Shown here: in pieces, positions 7,773 to 16,561 of the stretch
How positions within the stretch are numbered: the first letter of the stretch is position 1
Layout: the number at the start of each line of letters is the position of its first letter
DNA from: Nocardia brasiliensis IFM 10847
GTDB taxonomy: Bacteria; Actinomycetota; Actinomycetes; Mycobacteriales; Mycobacteriaceae
DNA length: 64,000 nt
Direction of reading: 5' to 3'
Assembly (NCBI RefSeq): GCF_000710915.1
Contig: NZ_BAUA01000118.1
Location: 28,442 to 92,441, forward strand
The notes under the pieces: generated by a model
Databases searched by the model: none
Seen by the model: the letters and a program-made list of their open reading frames with translations, nothing else
What the model was told of the DNA's origin: nothing
Translations under genes and position numbers: made by a program

Positions 7773-9620
7773 TCAGTCCGCGCCGAGATCCCAAAGCCGC
7801 ACAGCATCGCCGCCGAGGGCGAGCAACGGGCGGGCCGGGCTGAACGCCAGCGACTGCACAGCGCCCACCTCGCCAGAACGAGCGGCTACCGCACGGCCGG
7901 TGCGCACATCGCGGAGCAACACGTTCTGATCGTCGCCGCCGCTGGCCAGCACGGTGCCGTCCGGGCTGAACGTCACGGTGCGCACCCAGTCCGTGTGGCC
8001 CGGCCAAGGGTCGCCGATCCGTCGGCGGGTGCGCAGATCCCACAGCCAGACCGTGCTGTTCCAGTGACCGCTGGCCAGCAGGGTGCCGTCGGGGCTGAAC
8101 GCCAGATCGCTGACATAGGTGCCGAGGCCGGTGAGCCGCCCCGGTTCCGGGCGACGGGTGGCGACGTTCCACAGGCCGATGGTGAATCCGACTCCGCCCG
8201 CGGCGATCAGCGTGCCGCTCGGCTGGCAGGCCACGGCGTGTATCGCGTCGTCGCCGGTCACCGGCGGTGCGAACAGCGCCCCGTTGCCGACGTTCCAGAC
8301 CCGCAGCGATTTGTCGCTGCTGCCGGTGACCAGGAGGCTGCCGTCGGGACTGAATGCCACGGACTGCACCCAGTCGGTGTGTCCGGTAAGCGGTGGCCCG
8401 ACGGGCCGCCGGGTGCGGGCATCCCACAGCCGCGCTGTGTGATCCCAACTGCCCGTGGCGATCAGCGTGCCGTCCGGGCTGAATGCCACCGCCGCGACAT
8501 TCTCCCGATGACCGGTCAGCGGTCTGCCGACGGAGCGCCGGGTGCGCGGATCCCACAGGTCGACGGTGTCTGCGTTCGGAACGGCGAGCAGGGCCCCGTC
8601 CGGACTGAAGGCGAGGGACCACACATTCCCGGTGTCGCACAACAGCTCCAGCGGAACATCGGAGGTCTGAGCGCGCGTGGCGAGCTCGACCGCTGAGCGC
8701 GGTGCGGGAGAACCGCCGCGGCCGGTGCGGTCTTCGAGTCGCCTGGTGGGCGGAAGTGGTTGCCGGACCACGGTTTCCCGCTGGGCGTAGGCCAGGATCT
8801 GATCGGCCGCGATGGCCATGGCCGTGCAGCTCGGATACCGGTCACCGGGGTCCTTGGCCATGGCGGTGGCGATGACGTCGTCGAATCCCGGGGGCAGGCC
8901 GGGCTGGAGCGCTGTCGGTCTGGGCGGGGCGTCGTTCAGGTGCGCGCTGATCACCGCCGCTTGGTTGGTGCGCTCGAAAGGTGTTCGGCCGGTGAGGAGT
9001 TGGTACAGCGTGCAGCCGAGAGAATAGATATCGGCACGCTGGTCGCCCGGCTCGCCACGAAAGCGTTCGGGCGCGGTGTAGGCGATGCTCGCAGTGAGGC
9101 CGGACAGGGTGACGGTGTCGTCGAGCGTGCGCGCGATGCCGAAATCGGTGATCAGCGCCCGCTCCACGCCCTCGCCGTCCCGGGCGACCAGCAGGTTGGC
9201 GGGCTTGATGTCCCGGTGCAGCACACCTTGGCGGTGCGCGTAGTCGAGTCCCTGTGCGGCCTCGGCGATCAGGCGGGTCGCGCGGGGGGCGGGCAGCCGG
9301 CCCGCTGCGGCGAGGAGCTCGTTCGCATCGCCGCCGTCGACGTATTTCATCGATAGCCAGAGGTTTTCGTCGCCGGGACCGCTGCGGTCGTAGACCGGCA
9401 CGATATTCGCGTGATCCAGCCTGCTGGCCAGCGCGGCCTCGCGCTCGAAACGCGCCCGGACCCGCACGTCGGCGCTGAGCGCGTCACTGAGCACCTTCAA
9501 CGCGACCTGCCGGTCGAGCCGGGGATGCCCGGCCAGATAGACGACCCCCATGCCGCCGGCACCGAGCAGACGCCGAATCGTGTAGCCCGCGAACATCGAA
9601 CCCGGCTGCAACCGCACCAC
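7773..9620 (-). CDS. Ser/Thr protein kinase fused to a seven-blade WD40 propeller
   Basis: 615 residues taken from GTG 9620 (next GTG 9617), preceded by GAAAGG; an extension to 9722 lacks kinase-like sequence. Residues about 13-270 form a Hanks-type kinase: P-loop GAGGMGVVY, VALKVL lysine, HRDIKPANLL catalytic loop, DFGIA and APERF. After a linker, residues about 325-615 hold seven WD40 units, most with the AFSPDG turn and LWD ends, so a complete propeller. No transmembrane helix is present, unlike PknB-type receptors, so the kinase should be cytosolic with the propeller as protein-binding platform. It faces the metE-like gene convergently. Its partner is unknown. Confidence 0.93.
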   Translation of the reverse strand: MVRLQPGSMFAGYTIRRLLGAGGMGVVYLAGHPRLDRQVALKVLSDALSADVRVRARFEREAALASRLDHANIVPVYDRSGPGDENLWLSMKYVDGGDANELLAAAGRLPAPRATRLIAEAAQGLDYAHRQGVLHRDIKPANLLVARDGEGVERALITDFGIARTLDDTVTLSGLTASIAYTAPERFRGEPGDQRADIYSLGCTLYQLLTGRTPFERTNQAAVISAHLNDAPPRPTALQPGLPPGFDDVIATAMAKDPGDRYPSCTAMAIAADQILAYAQRETVVRQPLPPTRRLEDRTGRGGSPAPRSAVELATRAQTSDVPLELLCDTGNVWSLAFSPDGALLAVPNADTVDLWDPRTRRSVGRPLTGHRENVAAVAFSPDGTLIATGSWDHTARLWDARTRRPVGPPLTGHTDWVQSVAFSPDGSLLVTGSSDKSLRVWNVGNGALFAPPVTGDDAIHAVACQPSGTLIAAGGVGFTIGLWNVATRRPEPGRLTGLGTYVSDLAFSPDGTLLASGHWNSTVWLWDLRTRRRIGDPWPGHTDWVRTVTFSPDGTVLASGGDDQNVLLRDVRTGRAVAARSGEVGAVQSLAFSPARPLLALGGDAVRLWDLGAD

Positions 9621-9740
9621 GGCCAACCTTTCTCGACTGCCGAACCGGGAGCAAGAATACGCCGGGTGAGCGGGGTGGCGCGGTGCTATCGCAGCTGGTC
9701 GGACCTTTGCCGATCGACGCACGGGGTCGGATGCGCCGGC

Positions 9741-10472
9741 TCAGTGGTTCAGGGCGGCGACGACGAACATGAGGGCGGCGCCGAGGACGGTACAGGCCAG
9801 GGTGAGGCGGGACGGGTGTACGGCGTGCGCCTCGGGCAGGATGTCGGCGGTGGCGAGGTAGAGCAGGAAGCCGCTGAAGTAGCCGAGATAGAGGCCGACC
9901 ATGCCCTCGGGCACATGGATGAGCGTGCCGACCACCGCGCCGATCACCGGTGCGATGGCGTCGAGTCCGAGCAGGGTGAGTGCGCGTTTGCGGGCGTTGC
10001 CGTAGAGCGTCGAGATGGTGAAAGTGTTGAAACCGTCGGCGAAGTCGTGCGAGATGACGGCGATGGCCACCGCCGCACCGACGGTGGCGCCCGCCTGGAA
10101 GCCGAGCCCGATACCGAGTCCGTCCAAGAAGCTGTGGAAGATCAGTCCGGCCGCGGCGAGCACGCCGACCGACTCGAAACCGTGTGTGTGCGTGCCGAAT
10201 TCCTGTTCGTGGCCGGTATGGATGGCCACCGCGCGCTCGATGACGTGGATGGTGAGGAAGCCGCCGACGGCGGCGATCAGCACGGCGGGCACGCCGAGCA
10301 CATCCTGCTCGGATTGTTCCAGGGCCTCGGGGATCAGATCGAAGAACACCACGCCGAGCATCACGCCCGCGGCGAGCCCGAGCACCAGGTGTCTGCGGTC
10401 GCCGATGCGGACCGCGACGAATCCGCCGACCAGCGTGGAGCACATGGAAACCAGCGCCAGCAGAATCGCCAT
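9741..10472 (-). CDS. ZIP family metal transporter
   Basis: 243 residues if started at ATG 10472 (MAILLALVSMCSTLVGGF); an in-frame ATG at 10511 adds 13 residues and neither has a clear ribosome site. Eight hydrophobic segments and a His-rich loop (IHTGHEQEFGTHTHGFE) between helices 3 and 4 are typical of ZIP/ZupT transporters. The paired metal-site motifs are HSFLDGLGIG and HDFADGFNTF, where Asp replaces the usual Glu of HxxxEG. It would import zinc or another divalent cation across the cytoplasmic membrane. No metal-regulator box was recognised nearby. The AI-2E gene upstream is on the same strand, 111 bases away. Confidence 0.88.
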   Translation of the reverse strand: MAILLALVSMCSTLVGGFVAVRIGDRRHLVLGLAAGVMLGVVFFDLIPEALEQSEQDVLGVPAVLIAAVGGFLTIHVIERAVAIHTGHEQEFGTHTHGFESVGVLAAAGLIFHSFLDGLGIGLGFQAGATVGAAVAIAVISHDFADGFNTFTISTLYGNARKRALTLLGLDAIAPVIGAVVGTLIHVPEGMVGLYLGYFSGFLLYLATADILPEAHAVHPSRLTLACTVLGAALMFVVAALNH

Positions 10473-10583
10473 CGCACCAGCATGGGCGATCGGTCGCGGC
10501 GCGCCCGGCATCTCCGATCGGCGAGTTCGTCACCCGGTTGGTCGGCCACGGTGCATCCCGCCGACAAGCGGTTCGGCGCGCGA

Positions 10584-11813
10584 CTACGCGCCTTTCGAAC
10601 GATCGGTGCCGGTGAAACGGATGGTCAGCTGCCGGGCCCACTTTCGGTGCGGCTTGGGCGGCGGCGGGGGCAGCGGCGCGTCCAGGTCGACATCGGTCTG
10701 CACTTCGTAGCGCCGGATGTAGGCCCCGGCGAAAGCCTGAACCGTCGCGGTGACCGGAATAGCGAGCAGCGCACCGGTCGCGCCGAGCAGAGCGGCGCCC
10801 GCCAGCACCGCGCCGAAGGCGACGGCCGGATGCATGTCCAGCGTGGTCGCGGTGATTCTCGGTTGCAGCACATAGTTTTCGAACTGCTGGTAGAGGACGA
10901 TGAAGCCGAGGATCCACAGCGCGTCCGACGGTCCGTGCACCAGCGCCACGATGACCGGTAGTGCGCCCGCGAGGTAGGTGCCGACCGTCGGGATGAACTG
11001 CGACACCACGCCCACCCACAGCGCGAGCGCGAACGCCGAGGGCACGTCGAGCACCCGCAACGCCACGTAGTGCGCCAAAGTCGAAGCGAGCGCGAGCAAT
11101 CCGCGCGAGTAGATGTAGCCGCCGGTCTTCTGCACGGCGATATCCCAGGCGCGCAGCACGTGCAGCTGCTTGCGCGGCGGCAGCAGCGAGCACACGGCGT
11201 TGCGGAACCGCGGGCCGTCGGCGGCGAAGTAGTACGTGAACAGCAGCACCCCGAGCGACTGGAACACCACGCTCACCGCTTTCGTGCTGATGTCCCAGGC
11301 GTTTCCGGCCGCGCCCTCGAGGTACTTGCTCCAGTTGCTGGTGTACTTCTCGAGGTCGGTGCCGGATATGTGGGTGTGGAAGGTCCGATTGACCCAGTCG
11401 ATGCCTTGATCGGCGTACTCCGGCGCGTTGTTGACCAGGGTGGTGATCTGGTCGATCAGCAGCGAGCCGAGCGTCCAGAAGAACGCGACGACCACCGAGA
11501 TCAGGACGAGGAAGACCACCCCTGTCGCGAGTCCGCGCTTCATGCCGCGGCGCGCGAGCCAGTTCACCGCGGGCTCGATGGCGAAGGCCAGGAACAGCGA
11601 GACCAGCACGATGGTGAGCAAGCCTTGCAACCGGGTCAGCGCCCAGAATCCCGCGAAGAGTCCGGCCACCGTGGCCGCGGCGAGCAGGAACGCGCGCAGC
11701 AGCCACGGCGGCGGCGTGGACGTCATCTCCGCGGTGACCACGGCCTCGCCGGGCGCTACCGGGGCCTGCGCGTCCGAGGGCGCTGGCGCGTTGTCGTCTT
11801 CTTCCGAGGCCAC
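10584..11813 (-). CDS. AI-2E family membrane permease
   Basis: 409 residues from GTG 11813. An acidic N-terminus is followed by the AI-2E/PerM layout: paired helices at about residues 38-75, a helix near 98-120, a soluble central loop (residues 120-230), then several C-terminal helices with the conserved VGVVSQFIPTVGTYLAGALP segment near 285. The C-terminus is basic and proline-rich (PLPPPPPKPHRKWARQ). Members include exporters of autoinducer-2 and Na+/H+ antiporters, so substrate cannot be read from the sequence. Downstream by 111 bases, same strand, is the ZIP transporter; adhC-like lies 63 bases upstream, also on this strand. Confidence 0.9.
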   Translation of the reverse strand: MASEEDDNAPAPSDAQAPVAPGEAVVTAEMTSTPPPWLLRAFLLAAATVAGLFAGFWALTRLQGLLTIVLVSLFLAFAIEPAVNWLARRGMKRGLATGVVFLVLISVVVAFFWTLGSLLIDQITTLVNNAPEYADQGIDWVNRTFHTHISGTDLEKYTSNWSKYLEGAAGNAWDISTKAVSVVFQSLGVLLFTYYFAADGPRFRNAVCSLLPPRKQLHVLRAWDIAVQKTGGYIYSRGLLALASTLAHYVALRVLDVPSAFALALWVGVVSQFIPTVGTYLAGALPVIVALVHGPSDALWILGFIVLYQQFENYVLQPRITATTLDMHPAVAFGAVLAGAALLGATGALLAIPVTATVQAFAGAYIRRYEVQTDVDLDAPLPPPPPKPHRKWARQLTIRFTGTDRSKGA

Positions 11814-11876
11814 ATCGCAAACGTACCCATACCGGACCGTCTCACCGCGTTATCGCCGGTACGGATACCTCGCGGC

Positions 11877-12929
11877 TCACATGGTCGAGACGTCGATGAC
11901 GAACCGGTACCGGACGTCGCTGGCCACCACCCGGTCGTAGGCGCCGTCGATCTCGTCGGCGGAGATCACCTCGATCTCCGCGCCGATGCCGTGGGCGGCG
12001 CAGAAGTCCAGCATCTCCTGGGTCTGCGCGATACCGCCGATCGTCGAACCGGCCAGCGAGCGGCGCAGCCCGGTGAGGGTGAACGGCTTGATGCTCATCG
12101 GGTTCTCCGGCAGGCCGAGGATCACCAGCGTGCCGTCGAGCTTCAGCATCCTCAGGTAGGAGTCGATCGGCAGGTCCGCCGAGACGGTGTTGAGGATCAA
12201 GTCGAATTGGCCGCGCAGGTCGCGGAAGGTCTGCTTGTCGCTGGTGGCGTAGTAGTGGCTCGCGCCGAACAGCTTGCCGTCCTCCTGTTTGCTCAGCGAG
12301 TGGCTGAGCACGGTCACCTCGGCGCCCAGCGCCGCGGCGATCTTCACCCCGACGTGACCGAGCCCGCCCATGCCGATGATGGCCACCTTCTTGCCCGGCC
12401 CGGCGTTCCAGTGCCGCAGCGGCGAGAACAGGGTGACGCCCGCGCAGAGCAGCGGGGCCGCCGCGTCGAGCCCGATGCCCTCGGGAATGCCGACGACGAA
12501 GTTCTCGGTCACCACGATCTGGGTGGAGTAGCCGCCGAGGGTGTATCCGCCGGGCTGTACCGACTCCTCGACAGGCGTGTTGTAGGTCATGGTGGCGCCG
12601 CGGACGCAGTACTGCTCCTCGTCGGCCAGACACGGGCCGCAGACGCCGCACGAGTCGACCATGCAGCCGACCCCGACACGATCGCCCACCTGGTATTTGC
12701 GCACCGCGGAGCCGACCGCGGCGACCAGGCCCGCGATCTCGTGGCCGGGCACGCAGGGGTACTTCGTACCGCCCCACTCGCCGCGTGCGGTGTGGATGTC
12801 GGAGTGGCAGATGCCCGCGTATTTGATGTCGATCAGCACATCGTGCGGGCCCAGCTCCCGGCGTTCGATGGTCTGCTTCTCGAACGAGCCATCGGGTGCG
12901 GATATCGCGTATGCGGCTGCTGTCGTCAT
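11877..12929 (-). CDS. Zinc-dependent NAD(P) alcohol dehydrogenase (AdhC/CAD-like)
   Basis: 350 residues, medium-chain dehydrogenase family. Catalytic zinc ligands are in AGICHSDIHTARGEWG (Cys and His near 40-45) and GHEIAG. The structural zinc site is C-GVC-GPC-LADEEQYC around residues 93-108. The cofactor motif is IIGMGGLGHVGVK near residue 187, and the following SHSLSKQEDGK stretch resembles NADP-dependent cinnamyl-alcohol-type enzymes such as mycobacterial AdhC. It oxidises alcohols or reduces aldehydes in the cytoplasm. It is divergent from the protease gene at 13079, with a 149-base gap. Substrate is not predictable from sequence. Confidence 0.92.
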   Translation of the reverse strand: MTTAAAYAISAPDGSFEKQTIERRELGPHDVLIDIKYAGICHSDIHTARGEWGGTKYPCVPGHEIAGLVAAVGSAVRKYQVGDRVGVGCMVDSCGVCGPCLADEEQYCVRGATMTYNTPVEESVQPGGYTLGGYSTQIVVTENFVVGIPEGIGLDAAAPLLCAGVTLFSPLRHWNAGPGKKVAIIGMGGLGHVGVKIAAALGAEVTVLSHSLSKQEDGKLFGASHYYATSDKQTFRDLRGQFDLILNTVSADLPIDSYLRMLKLDGTLVILGLPENPMSIKPFTLTGLRRSLAGSTIGGIAQTQEMLDFCAAHGIGAEIEVISADEIDGAYDRVVASDVRYRFVIDVSTM

Positions 12930-13078
12930 GCATACATGCCTACCGTCGCATGCGCCCGGTTGCCAACCATGACAGGTAAACAGTTCCGTACGGCGGCGGC
13001 TCGCAGAGTCGTCGATAGCCCCCGGACATGATCATCGCCAGCCACAATGGAATGCGCAGGTGGACCGAGCGGAGAGCG

Positions 13079-14161
13079 ATGAGCGAACAACGGTATGGGG
13101 GCCGCGCGTTGGCGACGATCGTCGCCGCGCTGCTCGCGGTGGCCGGATTCCTCGGCTATCGAGGCGAACTGCCCGGCTGGCCGCCGGGTACGGCCGAGAT
13201 CGCCGCGCCGGTCGAGCTACCGCCGCCGCTCGATCCGGTCGCGGTCGCCGCCGCCGTCGACCCGGCGCTGGTCGACATCAGCGCGTCGATGCGGCCGTTC
13301 GGGCTCGGCGCGGCCGGGTCGGGCATCGTGCTCACCGCCGATGGCCAGGTGCTGACCAGTCATCACGTGGTCAAGGGAGCCGACACGGTGACGGCGACCG
13401 ATGTCGGCAACGGCCGCACCTACGACGCGATGGTGCTCGGTTACGACGCCGCCGCCGATATCGCGCTGCTCGCGCTCTCCGGCGCCGCCGACCTGGCGAC
13501 GGCCCGCATCGGCAACTCGGCCGAATTGCACGTGCACGACGAGGTATTGGCGATCGGCAACGCGGGCGGCATCGGCGGCACGCCGACCGCCATCCAGGGC
13601 ACGCTCACCGATCTGGACAGCACCATCGTCGCGCTCAACTCCGCCGATCTGTCCCGCAAGCCGCTCACCGGCATGCTCGAGGTGGCCGCCGCGGTGAGCT
13701 CCGGGCAGTCCGGCGGCGCGCTGGCCGACCGGCACGGCGCGGTGGTCGGGGTGATCGCGGCCGCCTCCGGTGATCCGGCGCGTGCCGGGGGCAGGCCGCC
13801 GAACGGATACGCGGTGCCGATCGACACCGCGATGCAGGTGGTGCGGCAGATCCGTTCCGGCGTGCCCACCGACACCGTGCACATCGGGCCGACCGCGACT
13901 CTCGGCGTGCTGACCTCCGACGCGAAACCCGTTGGGGCACGGATCGATCTGGCCATCTACGGGCTGCCCGCCCACGCGGCCGGGCTGACTCACGGCGAGG
14001 TGATCACGTCGGTGGACGGTCGCGCGATCACCTCGGCTCGCGCCCTGCACTCGGCGATCAACGTGCGCAAACCCGACGACGCGATTCAGCTCGACGTGAC
14101 CGACACCGGCGGCAACCGCCGCACGGTGACCGTCGTGCTCGCCCGCGGCACCCCCAACTAG
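13079..14161 (+). CDS. Exported/membrane-anchored trypsin-like serine protease with PDZ domain
   Basis: 360 residues from ATG 13079 with GGAGAG eight bases before; earlier in-frame starts give only a basic extension. A single hydrophobic segment (ALATIVAALLAVAGFLGY, residues about 9-26) acts as signal or anchor. The S1C/HtrA-type protease domain shows the triad: His in TSHHVVKGAD, Asp in AADIALLAL and Ser in SSGQSGGALAD. The C-terminal 90 residues are PDZ-like, with GLPAHAAGLTHGEVITSVDG and a final RTVTVVLARG strand. It likely handles proteins at the cell surface. It ends four bases from the convergent VKOR gene. Confidence 0.92.
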   Translation: MSEQRYGGRALATIVAALLAVAGFLGYRGELPGWPPGTAEIAAPVELPPPLDPVAVAAAVDPALVDISASMRPFGLGAAGSGIVLTADGQVLTSHHVVKGADTVTATDVGNGRTYDAMVLGYDAAADIALLALSGAADLATARIGNSAELHVHDEVLAIGNAGGIGGTPTAIQGTLTDLDSTIVALNSADLSRKPLTGMLEVAAAVSSGQSGGALADRHGAVVGVIAAASGDPARAGGRPPNGYAVPIDTAMQVVRQIRSGVPTDTVHIGPTATLGVLTSDAKPVGARIDLAIYGLPAHAAGLTHGEVITSVDGRAITSARALHSAINVRKPDDAIQLDVTDTGGNRRTVTVVLARGTPN

Positions 14162-14165
14162 CCGA

Positions 14166-14732
14166 TCAGAACAGCGACAGCCAGTAGTCCTGGAAGCGCA
14201 GGAAGATCAGCAGCAGCACCACCGCGTAGAACAGCGCGACGATGGTCCACCGCCATTCCGCGAGCACCCGCAGCGGACCGCGTGAGCCGCCCCAGAGCTG
14301 ATCGGTGACCACCGCGAGCAGTGGCGTGATGATCGCCCACACCACCATGCAGTACGGGCAGAGCGCGTTGATCCGGTACAGGCTCTGGAAGATCAACCAG
14401 CAGACGAAGCCGACACCGAGCAGCGTGCCCAGCCACAGCCCGCCCCAGATCCAGCGCGGCAACCCCACCCCGGCCACCGAGAGCACCCCGAGGGTGACCA
14501 CCACCGAGAAGGCCGCGATGCCGATGATCGGGTTGGGGAACCCGAACGCCGCGGCCTGGTCGGTCACCATCACCGAGCCACAGGACAGGATCGGATTGAT
14601 GCTGCACGACGGGGTGTAACCCGGTTCGGTGAACAGCTTGAACCGTTCGATGGTCAGCGCCATCGAGGCCAGCCAGCCGGCCAGCCCGCCCAGGAGCAGT
14701 ACCCAGGCGGCCCGGGGCGGGGCGGTGATCAC
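14166..14732 (-). CDS. Vitamin K epoxide reductase (VKOR) family membrane protein
   Basis: 188 residues with about five transmembrane helices. All four working cysteines are visible: the loop pair in PSCSINPILSCGSVM (residues about 43 and 51) and the CPYC redox motif in RINALCPYCMVVW near residue 130. Bacterial VKOR homologues pass electrons from DsbA-like proteins to the quinone pool, replacing DsbB in actinobacteria. The start codon overlaps the stop of the upstream DsbA-like gene by ATGA, so the two proteins are made together and are likely a redox pair for disulfide formation outside the membrane. Confidence 0.95.
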   Translation of the reverse strand: MITAPPRAAWVLLLGGLAGWLASMALTIERFKLFTEPGYTPSCSINPILSCGSVMVTDQAAAFGFPNPIIGIAAFSVVVTLGVLSVAGVGLPRWIWGGLWLGTLLGVGFVCWLIFQSLYRINALCPYCMVVWAIITPLLAVVTDQLWGGSRGPLRVLAEWRWTIVALFYAVVLLLIFLRFQDYWLSLF

Positions 14733-15505
14733 TGCGCCGCGGCGGCGGCGATCACAGGACCGAGACCGCCGGGCCCGAAGATCTCCTGACTCGACTCGAC
14801 CTGCTTGCCGTTGACGAACACCGACGGGGTCGACTTGATGCCGCTCTTCAGCACGTCATCGGTGCGGGCCTGGATGTACTTGTCGTACTTCACATCCGTG
14901 ATGCAGTTCGCCACCGCGTCGGGATAGCCCGCGTCCTTGGCGATCTGGACCAGCTTGTCGTTGGGCAAGCCCGCGCCGCCTTCCGGCGGCTGCTGGGCGA
15001 ACATCGAGGACACCCAGGCCTGGTACTTGGTCGGGTCCGCCTCGGCCACGCAGTACGAGGCGTTCGCCGCGCGGGTCGAGTAGCGGGTGGTGGACGCCTT
15101 GTCCAAGAAGGCGATCACGTCGTATTCGACCGCGGCCGTGCCGTTGTTCACCGCGTCGGCGAGCACCTGGGCGTTCGCGCCCTCGAAGCCCTTGCACGCA
15201 GGGCACTGCAGGTCGGCGACGACCCGCACGGTGACCTTCGCGTTCGGCTTGCCGATGCGCACCGCCCCGTTGTCGGTGATGGTGCCGGTGACCCCGTCCG
15301 GGGATGCGTTGGCGGCCGCCGGAATCGAGGGGGTGGGGCCGGGATCGTCCTTGCGGGCCTTCTTCACCGCGACACCGATGCCGATCGCGGCGATCAGGCC
15401 GATCAGCACGGCGGCCACGGCCACCTGGATGAAGATCTTGCGATTGCGGTCGGCGCGATTCGCCGCCAGCAACGGATTCTTCTTCCCACCCGGGTTCTTG
15501 CTCAC
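14729..15505 (-). CDS. Membrane-anchored DsbA-like thiol oxidoreductase
   Basis: 258 residues from GTG 15505. The frame stays open far upstream (to 16381) but that part runs antisense to the LLM gene and is not coding. The protein has a basic cytoplasmic N-terminus (KNPGGKKNPLLAANRADRNRK), one transmembrane helix (IFIQVAVAAVLIGLIAAIGIG, residues about 23-43) and an exported thioredoxin-fold domain with the CPAC active site (VADLQCPACKGFEG) and cis-proline loop KSTPSVFVNGKQV. It probably introduces disulfides into exported proteins and is reoxidised by the VKOR partner encoded by the overlapping next gene. M. tuberculosis has the same DsbA/VKOR arrangement in function. Confidence 0.93.
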   Translation of the reverse strand: MSKNPGGKKNPLLAANRADRNRKIFIQVAVAAVLIGLIAAIGIGVAVKKARKDDPGPTPSIPAAANASPDGVTGTITDNGAVRIGKPNAKVTVRVVADLQCPACKGFEGANAQVLADAVNNGTAAVEYDVIAFLDKASTTRYSTRAANASYCVAEADPTKYQAWVSSMFAQQPPEGGAGLPNDKLVQIAKDAGYPDAVANCITDVKYDKYIQARTDDVLKSGIKSTPSVFVNGKQVESSQEIFGPGGLGPVIAAAAAQ

Positions 15506-15697
15506 CGTGCGTTCACCACGCCTTTCGCTCGACTGCCGGTACCTGCCGCCACGATGGTAGAGCGCGAACTCGTCCCCGTGTGGTCGGGCCACGGCCCACA
15601 TCATCGTGAACGAACCTGAGAGATTCCGAAATATCGGGCACTGGCGACGCCGAAAAATCCGTGTGGGTATTCGGGAGTTCCGGTCGAGAATGGTGGG

Positions 15698-16558
15698 ATG
15701 ACTGCTCTCGGTGCTGTGTTTCGTCCGCAAAATCCGCCGGAACGGCTGCGTGCCGTCACCCGGGTCGCCGAGGAATCGGGGCTGGCACAACTGTGGCTGT
15801 GGGAGGACTGTTTCTTCGAGAGCGGTATCGCCAGTGCGGCGGCCGCTCTCGCGTGGACCGAGCGACTGCACATCGGCATCGGGCTGCTGCCGGTGCCGCT
15901 GCGCAATGTGGCGTTGACCGCGATGGAAGCCGCGACGCTGCACCGGTTGTTCCCCGAGCGGGTACTGCTCGGCGTCGGGCACGGCGTGCTGGACTGGATG
16001 GGTCAGGTGGGCGCGCGGGTCGAGTCGCCGGTGACGTTGCTGGCCGAGTACCTGGACGCGTTGCGCGCCCTGCTCGCGGGCCAGCGGGTCACCACCTCGG
16101 GACGTTATGTGCAGCTCGAGGATGTGGCCCTGGACTGGCCGCCACTGGCGCCGCCGCGCATCTACGCGGGAGCCAGGGGGCCGCGCTCGATCCGGCTGTG
16201 CGGGTCGCATGCCGATGGGACGCTGCTGGATTCGATCGCGGGCCCGGACAGCGTGCGGGCCGCTCGGGCGTTGATCGACGAAGGCCGGGCCGCGGCGGGC
16301 CGCACCGACCGGCATGTGGTGGTGGCGAACCTGCTCGCGGTGACCGGCCCGGACGCGGCGGCGCGGCTCGCGCACGTCCAAGCCACCACGACACCGCCGC
16401 TGGCCGGTGTCGCCGGTGACGCGCAGGCGGTCGCGGACGCGGTCCGCGCGCTGGCCGAGGCGGGCGCCGACACCGTGGTGATCCAGCCGACCGGAGACGA
16501 GCCGGATCCCGAAGGCTTCGTTCGCTTTGTCGCCGAACAGGTTCGCCCGCTCATCTAG
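15698..16558 (+). CDS. LLM-class flavin/F420-dependent oxidoreductase
   Basis: 286 residues, TIM-barrel luciferase-like monooxygenase fold. Diagnostic parts are the N-terminal strand MTALGAVFRPQNPPERL, GLAQLWLWEDCFFESG, the LHIGIGLLPVPLRN strand near 70-83, PERVLLGVGHGVLDWM near 100 and PPRIYAGARGPRSIRL near residue 155. The C-terminal GADTVVIQPTGDEPD forms the last barrel strands. Members use F420H2 or FMNH2; in mycothiol/F420-producing actinobacteria F420 is common, but cofactor and substrate are inferences. The stop at 16558 is only three bases from the convergent PPK2 stop. The divergent neighbour is the DsbA-like gene. Confidence 0.88.
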   Translation: MTALGAVFRPQNPPERLRAVTRVAEESGLAQLWLWEDCFFESGIASAAAALAWTERLHIGIGLLPVPLRNVALTAMEAATLHRLFPERVLLGVGHGVLDWMGQVGARVESPVTLLAEYLDALRALLAGQRVTTSGRYVQLEDVALDWPPLAPPRIYAGARGPRSIRLCGSHADGTLLDSIAGPDSVRAARALIDEGRAAAGRTDRHVVVANLLAVTGPDAAARLAHVQATTTPPLAGVAGDAQAVADAVRALAEAGADTVVIQPTGDEPDPEGFVRFVAEQVRPLI

Positions 16559-16561
16559 TGC

